A DNA stretch of 64,000 bases from an uncultured Eubacteriales bacterium (GCA_934486825.1 CAKSQF010000002.1:72975-136974); one strand, 5' to 3'. Numbered from the stretch's first letter, positions 8,805 through 17,843 are shown. A program made the numbers and translations. Notes: generated from the sequence alone by a model not told the origin.

Positions 8805-10319
8805 TCAGCCTTCCTCGGCAAATCTCTGCGTGTATTCGGCGATAACCGCTCTGATGCGCTCCTCATTTTTCTCGGTAAGCTTGCCGGTATCTCTTATTTC
8901 GTCGGTTATCTCGCTGTGATTTGCAACGACGCTTTCAAGAAAGTCCTTTTCGAACTCCTTGATGCGGTTCAGCGGAATTGATCTGAGCAGATCGTTTACC
9001 ACGGCATAGATGATGACAACCTGCTGTTCAACCGGCATAGGCTCGTTCCGACCCTGCTTCAGTATTTCGACAATGCGTTCGCCCTGCGCAAGCCTGCGCT
9101 TTGTGTCGTCGTCGAGATCGGACCCGAACTGCGCAAAAGCCTGAAGCTCGCGGTACTGCGCGTATAAAAGCTTCAACGGTCCGGATACCTTCTTCATTGC
9201 TTTGATCTGTGCGTTTCCGCCGACTCGCGAGACCGAAATTCCCGGGTTTACCGCCGGTTTGATGCCGCTGTGGAACAGCTCGGTTTCAAGGAATATCTGC
9301 CCGTCGGTTATCGAAATAACATTGGTCGGTATATATGCGGATACATCACCCGCCTGCGTTTCGATTATCGGAAGCGCCGTCAGTGAGCCGCCTCCGTATT
9401 CGGGAGCGACACGTGCGGCACGTTCGAGCAACCTTGAATGGAGATAGAATACATCTCCCGGATATGCTTCACGTCCCGGCGGACGGCGTATGAGAAGCGA
9501 GAGTGCGCGATAGGCTACCGCGTGCTTTGACAGATCGTCGTAAACGATAAGCACATCTTTGCCCTTGTGCATAAAAAATTCTCCCATTGCACAGCCGGAA
9601 TAGGGTGCAATGTATTGCAGAGGGGCAAGCTCGGACGCGGTTGCGGAAACTACGATCGTATAATCCATCGCTCCGTTTTTGTACAGTGTATCGGTAATCT
9701 GTGCAACAGTCGATCGTTTCTGTCCGATTGCGACATAAATGCAGATCACGCCCGTGCCGCGCTGGTTTATTATGGTATCTATCGCAACCGATGTTTTGCC
9801 GGTCTGCCTGTCGCCGATTATAAGCTCGCGCTGTCCTCTGCCGATCGGTATCATCGAATCTATCGCTTTGATGCCGGTCTGAAGCGGAACGCTTACCGAT
9901 TTGCGTTCGATGATTCCGGGCGCAGGAGCTTCAATCGGAAGTATTCCGTCGGTTTCGATCGGACCCTTGCCGTCAATCGGCTGACCGAGTGCGTCAACGA
10001 CCCGCCCGATAAGAGCATCACCGACGGGAACCGAAACGACCTTGCCGGTTCTTTTTACAATGTCGCCCTCGCAGATGCCGTCGTCGCTTCCGAGCATTAC
10101 AACACTGACATAGGTTTCCTCAAGATTGAGAGCCATGCCGTATTCGCCGTTCGAAAAAAGAAGAAGCTCGTTTGACATGCAGCTGTCAAGTCCGTGTACC
10201 TTTGCGATGCCGTCCCCGATCTGAATTACATAACCGGTTTCATCCTGCTGTATCTTTGATGAATATGTTTTGATTCTGTCCTTAATTACTTTGCTTATGT
10301 CGTCTGCATTTATAGGCAT
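8805..10319 (-). CDS. atpA: F1F0 ATP synthase alpha subunit
   Basis: The non-catalytic nucleotide-binding subunit, 504 residues, is of usual length. Walker A is GDRQTGKT. It also has IGQKRSTVAQ, the DDLSKHAVAYR segment and RRPPGREAYPGDVFYLHSRLLERAA. RBS GGAGATAAT precedes ATG 10319. It follows atpH after a 73-bp gap, the largest gap inside the operon; no promoter is obvious in that gap. Confidence 0.97.
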   Translation of the reverse strand: MPINADDISKVIKDRIKTYSSKIQQDETGYVIQIGDGIAKVHGLDSCMSNELLLFSNGEYGMALNLEETYVSVVMLGSDDGICEGDIVKRTGKVVSVPVGDALIGRVVDALGQPIDGKGPIETDGILPIEAPAPGIIERKSVSVPLQTGIKAIDSMIPIGRGQRELIIGDRQTGKTSVAIDTIINQRGTGVICIYVAIGQKRSTVAQITDTLYKNGAMDYTIVVSATASELAPLQYIAPYSGCAMGEFFMHKGKDVLIVYDDLSKHAVAYRALSLLIRRPPGREAYPGDVFYLHSRLLERAARVAPEYGGGSLTALPIIETQAGDVSAYIPTNVISITDGQIFLETELFHSGIKPAVNPGISVSRVGGNAQIKAMKKVSGPLKLLYAQYRELQAFAQFGSDLDDDTKRRLAQGERIVEILKQGRNEPMPVEQQVVIIYAVVNDLLRSIPLNRIKEFEKDFLESVVANHSEITDEIRDTGKLTEKNEERIRAVIAEYTQRFAEEG

Positions 10320-10392
10320 AATATTATCTCCGCGCCGCCGTGTGGCGGCATTGATTCAAATGTTTTTTTACCCGACGAATTTCTGCCGTGTT

Positions 10393-10917
10393 TTATTCGG
10401 AAAGACCGCTTCTGAAACAGTCGAGACTGCCGGCGATGCTTGCATCGGTGCGCGAGTCCGGATATTCGATAATAATACCGCCGAGAATGTCGGGATCAAC
10501 GCTGTTTTCGAGTATGACCGTCGTATGCCGCTCTTTCTCAAGCGATCTTCTGAGTCTTTCGAGTTCATCTCCGTTCATTGGAAGAGCGGTGATCGCTTTG
10601 ACATGCTCGATTCCGTGCGCATTGTCATATTCTGCGGAATAGACCCGTATACAGGCATCAAGCTCCCGTATCTTCCTTGCTTCGGTAAGAATAAGGATAA
10701 AATTGAGCGTAAAAGGATGCGCACCCGTAAGTGCGTCGTATACCACCTTCTGCCGCTCTTCGAGAGGTATTCCCGGGCAGTCAAGAAGCTTTTCGGCATC
10801 CTTGTTTCCGGAAAATGACGCGCGGATTCCGGACAGCTCGTCTCTTACCCGACCGTCAACACCGGATTCGTGCGCGAGCTCAAAAAGAGCCTTTCCGTAG
10901 TTTTCGGAAAAAGTCAT
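10393..10917 (-). CDS. atpH: F1F0 ATP synthase delta subunit
   Basis: This peripheral-stalk subunit (OSCP homologue), 174 residues, links b to F1. N-terminal helical bundle (YGKALFELAHESG) and the C-terminal motif DPDILGGIIIEYPDSRTDASIAGSL are typical. Its ATG overlaps the TGA of atpF by four bases, so translation is coupled. Confidence 0.92.
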   Translation of the reverse strand: MTFSENYGKALFELAHESGVDGRVRDELSGIRASFSGNKDAEKLLDCPGIPLEERQKVVYDALTGAHPFTLNFILILTEARKIRELDACIRVYSAEYDNAHGIEHVKAITALPMNGDELERLRRSLEKERHTTVILENSVDPDILGGIIIEYPDSRTDASIAGSLDCFRSGLSE

Positions 10918-11447
10918 GATTTCTTCTTGCCCTCCGCCTGCTTTTTGCCGCTGTCAACCGAATCGATAAAGCTGTCGATCATCTCACGGTGCTCGTCTTC
11001 GCTGACTTCCTTCTTTATTATTGCGGAAGCGAGCGTAACAGCCATTTCGGATATCTCGTTTTTGACCTCGTTTATCGCATTCTGCTTTTCAAGCTCAATG
11101 TTTTCCTCGGCGCGTTCGATGATTCTGTCGGCTTTGCCGTGTGCGTCGCGCAGAATCTCCTCTTCGGCGAGCTGAGCCTTGCGCGTTGCGCTTCTTACGA
11201 TCTCGTCGGCTTCTTCCTTTGCCGACGACAGCTTCTCGCTGTATTCGGATCTGAGACGGTCTGCTTCGGCGGAAGCCTTCTCCGCATCGCTGTATAACGC
11301 CCCGACATCCTTTTCCCGCTTGTCAAGTATCGCCTTGACAGGCTTGAACAGAATCTTCTTCATAAGCAAAAACAGAATAAGAAGATTTACCCATGTGAAT
11401 ATGATTTCCCATACGTCAATGGTTACAAATGAAAGAAATTCTTCCAT
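10914..11447 (-). CDS. atpF: F1F0 ATP synthase b subunit
   Basis: The 177-residue membrane-anchored stator has one N-terminal helix (IIFTWVNLLILFLLMKKILF) followed by a long charged Ala/Glu/Lys-rich coiled coil. RBS AAAAGGAG precedes ATG 11447. It sits between atpE and atpH as usual. Only one b-type gene is present. Confidence 0.93.
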   Translation of the reverse strand: MEEFLSFVTIDVWEIIFTWVNLLILFLLMKKILFKPVKAILDKREKDVGALYSDAEKASAEADRLRSEYSEKLSSAKEEADEIVRSATRKAQLAEEEILRDAHGKADRIIERAEENIELEKQNAINEVKNEISEMAVTLASAIIKKEVSEDEHREMIDSFIDSVDSGKKQAEGKKKS

Positions 11448-11481
11448 TGATGCTTAACTCCTTTTATCGTCCTTGTTTTGT

Positions 11482-11736
11482 TCAGAGAAGATTGACAAGG
11501 GGATTTGCGTAGATCAGTATCAGTGCGATGACAAGCGAGTAAATACCGGTCGATTCGGCGACCGCACAGCCGAGCAGCATTGTGCTGGTGACCGTACCCT
11601 TACATTCGGGCTGTCTGCCGATAGCCTCAAGCGCTTTGCTTACGGCGATACCTTCACCGATACCGGGACCGAGTCCGGCGATCATTGCCAGCCCTGCTCC
11701 TATTGCCGATGCTGCGAGTACAATTGCTCTTTCCAT
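11482..11736 (-). CDS. atpE: F1F0 ATP synthase c subunit with two-carboxylate (Na+-type) site
   Basis: The 84-residue rotor-ring proteolipid has two helices joined by the GRQPE loop. Helix 2 carries the ion-binding Glu61 in VAESTGIYSLVIALI; Ser62 and Thr63 match the Na+-binding pattern of Ilyobacter tartaricus c. Helix 1 has GPGIGEG, placing Glu28 where the Ilyobacter protein has Gln32. A second carboxylate at that position is known from the Fusobacterium nucleatum Na+ rotor. From sequence the ring is therefore predicted to bind Na+. Strong RBS AGGAGGAAAAC. Confidence 0.95.
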   Translation of the reverse strand: MERAIVLAASAIGAGLAMIAGLGPGIGEGIAVSKALEAIGRQPECKGTVTSTMLLGCAVAESTGIYSLVIALILIYANPLVNLL

Positions 11737-11802
11737 TTTTGTTTTCCTCCTGGTTTTTACCTGTTTTTTTGATTTATGGATTGTCCGAACCGTGACCTGA
11801 TT

Positions 11803-12534
11803 TTACGATTCGTTTGCGTTGGCGATGTATACCATCGAAAGCATGCAGAATATATATGCCTGAAGACCGCTCGAGAACAGATCGAAGTAAATCGAAAGCA
11901 CGGCGGGTATGCCTGCCTGGAATATCGGTATCGAGCTTATGAAGTCATTCGGGATAAAGGACAGAACAGCCGCGCTGAGCGATGCGAGCGCGGAATACAC
12001 AAGCTTCGAGATTACAAGTCCGGAAGCAATGTTTCCGAAGTGACGGAATGCCATTGATACCGGTGTCGATATCGTGCTGATTATGTTGAGCGGGAAGAGA
12101 AGGGCAACCGGCTGAAAGAATGATTTCAGATATGCGAGTATTCCGGTTGTTTTTATTGATACCGTCTGTACTATGAGAAATATGACAAGTCCCCATGCGA
12201 GTGTTACGCTGAGGTCCGCGGTTATGGGACGCATCCCGATAAGACTTGACAGACTTCCGACTGCGGAAATGGTCATGAGAGTTCCGATAAACGGCGCGTA
12301 ACCCGTGTTGCGCTTGCCCATGGTGTCCTCCACAAGACCGTAAAGCTTCGAAACAATCAGCTCGGCAACCACCTGTCGCTTTTTTACAGGGCGTTCCTTA
12401 AGACCTCTCGTAAGAAACAGACATATGCCGACAATCACTGCCATGAGTATCCACATGTTGACGATCGTCTCGGTTATCGGTATTCCTCCGAGAATCGGTA
12501 TTGTGTAATATATTTTCGGTCCCGATACGTTCAT
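11803..12534 (-). CDS. atpB: F1F0 ATP synthase a subunit
   Basis: This membrane stator forms the ion half-channels against the c ring. It is a 243-residue multi-helix protein with the conserved Arg-region context (FFQPVALLFPLNIISTISTPVS, then FRHFGNIASGLVI) and SRIF-like C-terminal helices. ATG 12534 is chosen because it overlaps the TGA of the preceding atpI-like gene as ATGA; a GTG six codons earlier also lies in frame. An ELIVSKLYGLVEDTMG segment and membrane topology agree with other bacterial a subunits. Confidence 0.93.
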   Translation of the reverse strand: MNVSGPKIYYTIPILGGIPITETIVNMWILMAVIVGICLFLTRGLKERPVKKRQVVAELIVSKLYGLVEDTMGKRNTGYAPFIGTLMTISAVGSLSSLIGMRPITADLSVTLAWGLVIFLIVQTVSIKTTGILAYLKSFFQPVALLFPLNIISTISTPVSMAFRHFGNIASGLVISKLVYSALASLSAAVLSFIPNDFISSIPIFQAGIPAVLSIYFDLFSSGLQAYIFCMLSMVYIANANES

Positions 12535-12923
12535 TTCCGCTTTTCCTTCCACGAATCAATGAGATGTATGGCGACGATGACTATTCTCGGAAAGAGAAAG
12601 GGGATCGCAACCGCAATGTAGTTGAAAACGGGAACCTTTATCGCGATAATGATCGTCGCGGCGATTATCGCAAGTCTTATCAGATATGAAAGCTTCATGA
12701 ACGACTTGCCGTTTCCCGCATCCTCTTTTTCGACTATGCGGACGACCGAATAGGTGAGAAACAAATGGTTGATGATTGTAACCGTCGCGCCGAGAAGGGC
12801 ACCGGTTATAACCTTGTAGCTGAATTTTCCGATCAGCGCAAAGACCGCGACCATAATTGCCGTCATTATCAGTACGCCGATCGCCATTTTTCGAAATTCG
12901 GCTCTGAGATCGGAATTCAACAT
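12531..12923 (-). CDS. atpI: ATP synthase subunit I-like membrane protein
   Basis: The 130-residue protein has four hydrophobic helices and ends in a basic tail (HLIDSWKEKRK). Position between atpZ and atpB, size and topology match the ATP synthase subunit I family, which helps assemble the c ring and has been linked to Mg2+ handling. Its stop overlaps the atpB start by four bases. The family diverges strongly in sequence, so the assignment relies on context as well as topology. Confidence 0.8.
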   Translation of the reverse strand: MLNSDLRAEFRKMAIGVLIMTAIMVAVFALIGKFSYKVITGALLGATVTIINHLFLTYSVVRIVEKEDAGNGKSFMKLSYLIRLAIIAATIIIAIKVPVFNYIAVAIPFLFPRIVIVAIHLIDSWKEKRK

Positions 12924-12943
12924 GCTTTTTTCCTTTTCGTAAT

Positions 12944-13240
12944 TTATTTGTGATCTTCGTCCGAGTCCGTCCGGTTGTCGCTGTCCGACTCTGCGGATTT
13001 GTCACCGTCGGATTTTGCAACCATGTGGATGTACCTGAACATTCCGTAGAATCCGGACAGAACCCCGAGAACTATGCCGATAACCATGAAATAATCGGGA
13101 GCATGACACTTTTTTATCAGCAGATATGCCGCAATAATGCATACGGCAACATTTGTTACAAAAATAATGGGTGCCTGTACATATGCGGTGTAGGCGTACA
13201 CTATTCTCGACAGCACGCTCTTATTGTTGCCCTTTTTCAC
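12944..13240 (-). CDS. atpZ: AtpZ-like membrane protein, first gene of atp operon
   Basis: This 98-residue protein has two membrane helices (about 25-45 and 55-75) and a highly acidic, Asp/Ser-rich C-terminal tail. AtpZ/AtpI pairs at the head of atp operons are thought to aid rotor assembly and ion homeostasis. GTG 13240 is preferred because AGGAG lies eight bases upstream; the frame is open for 14 more codons up to an ATG at 13282, which has no ribosome-binding site that I can see. Confidence 0.75.
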   Translation of the reverse strand: MKKGNNKSVLSRIVYAYTAYVQAPIIFVTNVAVCIIAAYLLIKKCHAPDYFMVIGIVLGVLSGFYGMFRYIHMVAKSDGDKSAESDSDNRTDSDEDHK

Positions 13241-13334
13241 TGTAAGCACTCCTGTTTTAATCTGATTTTTCGATTGTCGCAAACAAAAGCAAAGACAAAG
13301 TTTCGGAACAGATGTCCGTTTACTCTTCCGGATA

Positions 13335-13363
13335 ATTATAAACTGATTTTACGGAAAATGCAA
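13335..13363 (-). promoter_or_regulatory. Promoter of the atp operon
   Basis: On the minus strand, TTGCAT (13363-13358) and TATAAT (13340-13335) are spaced 17 bp apart, about 95 bp before the atpZ start. With the hydrogenase promoter it makes the 383-bp gap 13241-13623 a divergent control region. The rest of the gap is A/T-rich and shows no gene. Confidence 0.65.
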
Positions 13364-13496
13364 TAGGCAAAATGTAAAAATTGAAAGAATAATTTCAAAA
13401 AACACCTTTCTTTGTCTGATACGGCGCAGAAAAATGAGCCGCGGACGAGACAACGGATAAATGTTCAAATTTCGACAATATAAGGGGGTAAACCTA

Positions 13497-13525
13497 TTGA
13501 CAAGAAGAAAATAAACGTGTATAAT
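13497..13525 (+). promoter_or_regulatory. Consensus sigma-A promoter of hydrogenase operon
   Basis: TTGACA at 13497-13502 and TATAAT at 13520-13525 with a 17-bp spacer form a perfect-consensus promoter about 100 bp before the first hydrogenase gene. Transcription would start near 13532, inside the palindrome described next. Confidence 0.85.
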
Positions 13526-13530
13526 ATTCA

Positions 13531-13558
13531 ATATGTGTTGTATCGATACATCGCATAT
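13531..13558. promoter_or_regulatory. Imperfect 28-bp palindrome at hydrogenase transcription start
   Basis: A 12-bp perfect palindrome (TGTATCGATACA, 13539-13550) is the core of a 28-bp dyad in which 12 of 14 base pairs match. It begins about five bases after the -10 box, where a repressor would block initiation. It could also fold as a 5'-end hairpin in the mRNA. It does not match the usual Rex sequence TTGTTAAnnnnTTAACAA. Confidence 0.55.
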
Positions 13559-13623
13559 GTATTATCGGTCACATAAACGTAAAAAACCGCAGAAAGTGGC
13601 GGAAAACATTAAGGAGGGCTATC

Positions 13624-14115
13624 ATGGCTCATTTAAGCGAAGCAGCAATAGCTAAGATCACCGATATCTGTGACAGATACAAAGGTGAGAGAACACCCTT
13701 GATGATGATTTTGAGCGACATTCAGAAGGAATACGGTTACATACCGCTTGAGGTTCAGGAGCTTGTCTCCGAAAAGACCGGTACGAGCGTTGCCGAGATA
13801 TACGGCGTCGTTACCTTCTACTCGTTCTTCTCTCTCAAGCCCAAGGGAAAGTACATTATCGGCTGTTGTCTCGGAACCGCGTGCTATGTTAAAGGCGCAC
13901 AGCAGGTCATCGACAAGTTTTCGGAGATTCTCGGAATCAATCCGGGTGAAACAACAGACGACGGTTTGTTCACTATTGACGCACTCCGTTGTATCGGCGC
14001 ATGCGGAATCGCACCGGCGGTTTCGATAAACGGAAAGGTTTACCCCAAGGTTCAGGTTAATGCTGTTCCCGGTATTATCGAAGAGCTTCGGGCAGAAGGA
14101 GGAGATAACCTATGA
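13624..14115 (+). CDS. hydC: Trimeric [FeFe] hydrogenase, NuoE-like [2Fe-2S] subunit
   Basis: The 163-residue thioredoxin-fold ferredoxin belongs to the NuoE/HydC/HndA family. The four cluster cysteines are visible: GCCLGTACYVKGA (C-x4-C) and RCIGACGIAPA (C-x3-C). A helical N-terminus precedes them. RBS AAGGAGGG lies before ATG 13624. It is the first gene of a three-gene operon and overlaps hydB by four bases. In electron-bifurcating complexes this subunit passes electrons between HydB and HydA; bifurcation here is inferred from operon composition. Confidence 0.92.
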   Translation: MAHLSEAAIAKITDICDRYKGERTPLMMILSDIQKEYGYIPLEVQELVSEKTGTSVAEIYGVVTFYSFFSLKPKGKYIIGCCLGTACYVKGAQQVIDKFSEILGINPGETTDDGLFTIDALRCIGACGIAPAVSINGKVYPKVQVNAVPGIIEELRAEGGDNL

Positions 14116-15995
14116 TCAGAAGCTTTGATGAACTCAGTAAAAGACAGGAAAGCTGCACGGCCTGCCTGAACGGAAAATATACCGGTGAGTCGGGGAAGCG
14201 TGCGGTCGTTCTTTGCGGCGGTACCGGATGCCTTTCTTCGAATTCTGCGGAAATAAGGAAAAAATTCGAAAGACTTGTTGAAGAAAACGGACTTTCGGAC
14301 AAGGTTACCGTAAATCAGGTCGGATGCTTCGGGTTCTGCTCGCAGGGTCCCTTTGTAAAGATATACCCCGAAGACACCCTTTACAGACTCGTAAAGCTTG
14401 AGGATGTCGAAGAGATCGTGGAAAAGGATCTGATCGGCGGCGAAGTCGTTGAAAGACTTCTTTATGTCGATCCCGCAACAAAGCAGAAGGTCGCAAAGCA
14501 GGACGATATCAACTTCTATAAGAAACAGGTCCGTATCGCACTGCACGGCTGCGGATCGATAGACCCCGAAAATATTGATGAAGCGCTCGGTGCCGGTGCA
14601 TTCCGCGGACTTGTGAACGCACTTAAAATGGATCGCGCCGATGTCATAAAGCAGGTGCTTGATTCGGGACTGCGCGGCAGAGGCGGCGGCGGATTCCCGA
14701 CCGGCAGAAAGTGGCAGTTTGCGTATGCTCAGCCGGACGGCGAGAAGTATGTCGTATGTAACGGAGACGAGGGTGACCCCGGCGCATTCATGGACCGCTC
14801 CATTCTTGAGGGAAATCCTCTTGCCGTTGTAGAGGGTATGATGATCGCCGGATATGCGATCGGCGCACAGAACGGCTATTTCTATGTCCGTGCCGAATAC
14901 CCGATTGCAGTCAACCGTCTGAAGATCGCGATCCGTCAGGCAGAGGAACTCGGGCTTCTCGGAGACAACATACTCGGAACGGGATTTTCCTTCCGTGCTC
15001 ATATCAGACTCGGTGCGGGCGCATTCGTCTGCGGCGAGGAAACGGCACTTCTCAATTCAATCGAAGGTAAGAGAGGTATGCCCCGTCCCCGTCCTCCGTT
15101 CCCGGCAGTCAAGGGTCTGTGGCAGTGCCCGACCATCGTCAATAATGTCGAAACACTTGCCTGCGTTCCTTACATACTCCGTAACGGTGTCGAAGCGTTC
15201 ACAAAATACGGTACCGAAAAGTCAAAGGGAACCAAGGTGTTCGCTCTCGGCGGTAAGGTCAATAACGTCGGACTTGTTGAGGTTCCCATGGGAACGACTC
15301 TCCGCGAGCTGATCTATGATATCGGCGGCGGAATTCCGAACGGCAAAAAATTCAAGGCAATACAGACAGGCGGTCCTTCGGGCGGATGCCTTACGGAAAA
15401 GGACCTCGATGCCGAGATCGATTTCGATAATCTCGTCGCTAAGGGTTCGATGATGGGTTCGGGCGGAGCTATCGTAATGGATGAAGATAACTGCATGGTC
15501 GATGTTGCAAAATTCTATATGGAATTTATCTGCGACGAGTCCTGCGGAAAGTGCTCACCCTGCCGTATAGGCACAAGAAGACTTCTCGAATATCTGAATA
15601 AGATAACCGAAGGCAAGTCCACGATGAAAGACCTTAAAGAGCTTGAAGAGCTTGCCGAAACGATAAAGGTCGGATCGCTTTGCGCGCTTGGACAGACTGC
15701 CGCAAACCCGGTTCTTTCAACGCTTACTCACTTCCGCGACGAATATGTTGCACATATAGTCGATAAGAAGTGCCCGGCACATGTCTGCAAGAAGCTTATG
15801 CAGTATCATATAGACAGGGATAAGTGCCTCGGATGCGGTCTCTGCGAAAGACAGTGTCCCGTAAACGCAATATCAAAGACCGACTATGTGGCTCCGAAAC
15901 ATAAGCTGCCGTCACGCGAGATCGATATGAACAAGTGTATCAAGTGCGGTATGTGTATAGCTTCCTGTAAGTTCAAGGCAATCGAAAAGAAGTAA
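14112..15995 (+). CDS. hydB: Trimeric [FeFe] hydrogenase, NuoF-like flavin subunit
   Basis: The 627-residue NADH/FMN subunit has these domains: an N-terminal [2Fe-2S] thioredoxin fold (VVLCGGTGC ... VGCFGFCSQGP), the NADH/FMN domain with GRGGGGFPTGRKW, the [4Fe-4S] SCGKCSPCRIGT, and a C-terminal pair of ferredoxin clusters (CLGCGLCERQCP, CIKCGMCIASC). This layout is that of HydB/HndC, the flavin site where electrons from H2 are split between NAD+ and ferredoxin. ATGA overlap with hydC; strong RBS GAAGGAGGAG. Confidence 0.94.
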   Translation: MIRSFDELSKRQESCTACLNGKYTGESGKRAVVLCGGTGCLSSNSAEIRKKFERLVEENGLSDKVTVNQVGCFGFCSQGPFVKIYPEDTLYRLVKLEDVEEIVEKDLIGGEVVERLLYVDPATKQKVAKQDDINFYKKQVRIALHGCGSIDPENIDEALGAGAFRGLVNALKMDRADVIKQVLDSGLRGRGGGGFPTGRKWQFAYAQPDGEKYVVCNGDEGDPGAFMDRSILEGNPLAVVEGMMIAGYAIGAQNGYFYVRAEYPIAVNRLKIAIRQAEELGLLGDNILGTGFSFRAHIRLGAGAFVCGEETALLNSIEGKRGMPRPRPPFPAVKGLWQCPTIVNNVETLACVPYILRNGVEAFTKYGTEKSKGTKVFALGGKVNNVGLVEVPMGTTLRELIYDIGGGIPNGKKFKAIQTGGPSGGCLTEKDLDAEIDFDNLVAKGSMMGSGGAIVMDEDNCMVDVAKFYMEFICDESCGKCSPCRIGTRRLLEYLNKITEGKSTMKDLKELEELAETIKVGSLCALGQTAANPVLSTLTHFRDEYVAHIVDKKCPAHVCKKLMQYHIDRDKCLGCGLCERQCPVNAISKTDYVAPKHKLPSREIDMNKCIKCGMCIASCKFKAIEKK

Positions 15996-16008
15996 GGGGG
16001 AAATGCAG

Positions 16009-17775
16009 ATGTCAAAGATAAATATAAAAATTGAGGGCGTTCCCTATCAGGTGGATGCCGGACTTACGGTACTTGAAGCCGCCAGAGAGTGCGGCTATGA
16101 AATTCCTTCTCTCTGTACATATAATCACGGAGAGTGCAATCAGGGTTCCTGCCGCGTCTGCCTCGTTGAGGCAACCGGAGCACGCGGACTTGTCGCGTCG
16201 TGTGTATACCCTGTAAATGAGGGTATGGAAATCACAATTTCCTCTCCCAAGGCAGTTGCCGCACGCCGCGCGTCTGTTGAGCTTCTTCTTTCGAATCACT
16301 CCATGAAGTGCCAGCAGTGCGATAAGAATGAGAAGTGTGAGCTTCTTCATGTCGCAAGACTTACGGGTGCAAGAGAAGATATGTATGAAGGAACAAAGAC
16401 TCCCACCACTCTCGACCGTCTTACTCCGTCTATAATAAGAGACACATCAAAGTGCGTGCTCTGCGGAAGATGCGTTGCAAGATGTGCAAATGCACACGGT
16501 GAAGGCGTGCTTTCCTTCCAGAACCGCGGATTCAGAACAATTGTCGGACCCGCCGAAAACAGGTCGTTTGCAAATTCTCCCTGTATCATGTGCGGTCAGT
16601 GCGTAAGCGTATGTCCTACCGGTGCGCTTATGGAAAAGAGCGAAATAGATAAGGTTGACGACGCGTTCAGATCGGGAAAATATGTTGTTGTCCAGACTGC
16701 TCCCGCTGTTCGTGCGGCTCTCGGTGAAGAATTCGGTATGAAGATCGGTACGCCCGTGACCGGTAAGATGGTTGCGGCACTCAGACGTCTCGGATTCAGA
16801 AAGGTGTTCGATACCGATTATGCGGCAGACCTTACAATAATGGAAGAGGCAACCGAGCTTCTCGGTAGGATAAAGAATGGCGGGGTACTCCCGATGATAA
16901 CCTCCTGCTCGCCCGGATGGGTAAACTATGCCGAGTATCACTACGGTGATTGCCTCGATCATATATCGAGCTGTAAGTCTCCCCATGAGATGCAGGGTGC
17001 GATCCTCAAGCATTATTACGCCAAGAAGATCGGTGTCGCTCCCGAGGATATGTATGTTGTCTCTATCATGCCCTGTACCGCGAAGAAGTTTGAAAAGGAA
17101 AGAGAACAGCTTAAGACGGAAGGTCTTGCCGATGTCGATGCGGTTCTTACCACAAGAGAGCTCGGAAAGCTTATAAAGAGAAGCGGTATAAACTTCGCAA
17201 AGCTTCCCGATGAGGATTTTGACCGCGATATAGTAGGCGATTATTCGGGTGCCGGTGTAATCTTCGGTGTTACCGGCGGTGTTATGGAAGCGGCTCTTCG
17301 TACCGCTGCATTCGTGCTCACAGGTAAGGAGCATGAGGGAGTCGAGTTCAAGGAAGTGCGCGGATTTGACGGTATCAAGGAAGCAACCTTTGATCTTAAC
17401 GGACTTGAGCTGAATGTTGCGGTTGCTCACGGAATGAAGAACGCCAAGGTGCTTCTTGATGATATCCGTGCGGGAAAGAGCAAGTATCAGTTTATCGAGA
17501 TCATGGGATGCCCCGGCGGATGTATCAACGGCGGCGGACAGCCTTATGTCAGACCCTGCTTCCTGCCCGATGAAGATATCGACATAGTTGATACCTATAA
17601 GCAGAAGAGAGCAAACGCACTCTATTCCGAGGATGAGAGACAGACCGTGCGTCAGTCGCATAACAATCCTCAGATAAAGGCGCTTTACGACGAGTTTCTC
17701 GGCGAGCCGAATTCGCACCTTGCACATGAGCTTCTTCATACAAGCTATGCGGCAAGAAAGCCGTTCGGCAACTGA
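16009..17775 (+). CDS. hydA: [FeFe] hydrogenase catalytic subunit
   Basis: This 588-residue subunit makes or consumes H2. In order: a [2Fe-2S] domain (CTYNHGECNQGSCRVC), a His-Cys3 cluster (HSMKCQQCDKNEKC), two [4Fe-4S] clusters (CVLCGRCVARC, CIMCGQCVSVCP), and the H-cluster motifs TSCSPGW, MPCTAKKFE and MGCPGGCINGGGQP, followed by the small C-terminal domain. No C-terminal extra [2Fe-2S] domain is seen, unlike Thermotoga HydA. ATG 16009 is favoured over 16003, since AAGGGGG ends eight bases before it. Maturases HydEFG are not in the window. Confidence 0.95.
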   Translation: MSKINIKIEGVPYQVDAGLTVLEAARECGYEIPSLCTYNHGECNQGSCRVCLVEATGARGLVASCVYPVNEGMEITISSPKAVAARRASVELLLSNHSMKCQQCDKNEKCELLHVARLTGAREDMYEGTKTPTTLDRLTPSIIRDTSKCVLCGRCVARCANAHGEGVLSFQNRGFRTIVGPAENRSFANSPCIMCGQCVSVCPTGALMEKSEIDKVDDAFRSGKYVVVQTAPAVRAALGEEFGMKIGTPVTGKMVAALRRLGFRKVFDTDYAADLTIMEEATELLGRIKNGGVLPMITSCSPGWVNYAEYHYGDCLDHISSCKSPHEMQGAILKHYYAKKIGVAPEDMYVVSIMPCTAKKFEKEREQLKTEGLADVDAVLTTRELGKLIKRSGINFAKLPDEDFDRDIVGDYSGAGVIFGVTGGVMEAALRTAAFVLTGKEHEGVEFKEVRGFDGIKEATFDLNGLELNVAVAHGMKNAKVLLDDIRAGKSKYQFIEIMGCPGGCINGGGQPYVRPCFLPDEDIDIVDTYKQKRANALYSEDERQTVRQSHNNPQIKALYDEFLGEPNSHLAHELLHTSYAARKPFGN

Positions 17776-17786
17776 TAACGAAAAGT

Positions 17787-17825
17787 CAAAAAAAATTCCG
17801 ATGCATCTGCACCGGAATTTTTTTA
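17787..17825. terminator. Terminator between hydA and potD
   Basis: An A-run plus ATTCCG (to 17800) pairs with CGGAAT plus a T-run (17813-17824) around a 12-base loop. The A/T runs on both sides make it usable by the convergent pot operon as well. Confidence 0.8.
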
Positions 17826-17843
17826 TCCTTGAGTATTGTGATC

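Noticed and set aside
13531..13558. Rex operator
   Set aside because: The core TGTATCGATACA lacks the TTAA halves of the Rex consensus; reported only as an unidentified dyad.
14052..15002. 316-codon minus-strand open frame
   Set aside because: Antisense to hydB and without any protein-like pattern.
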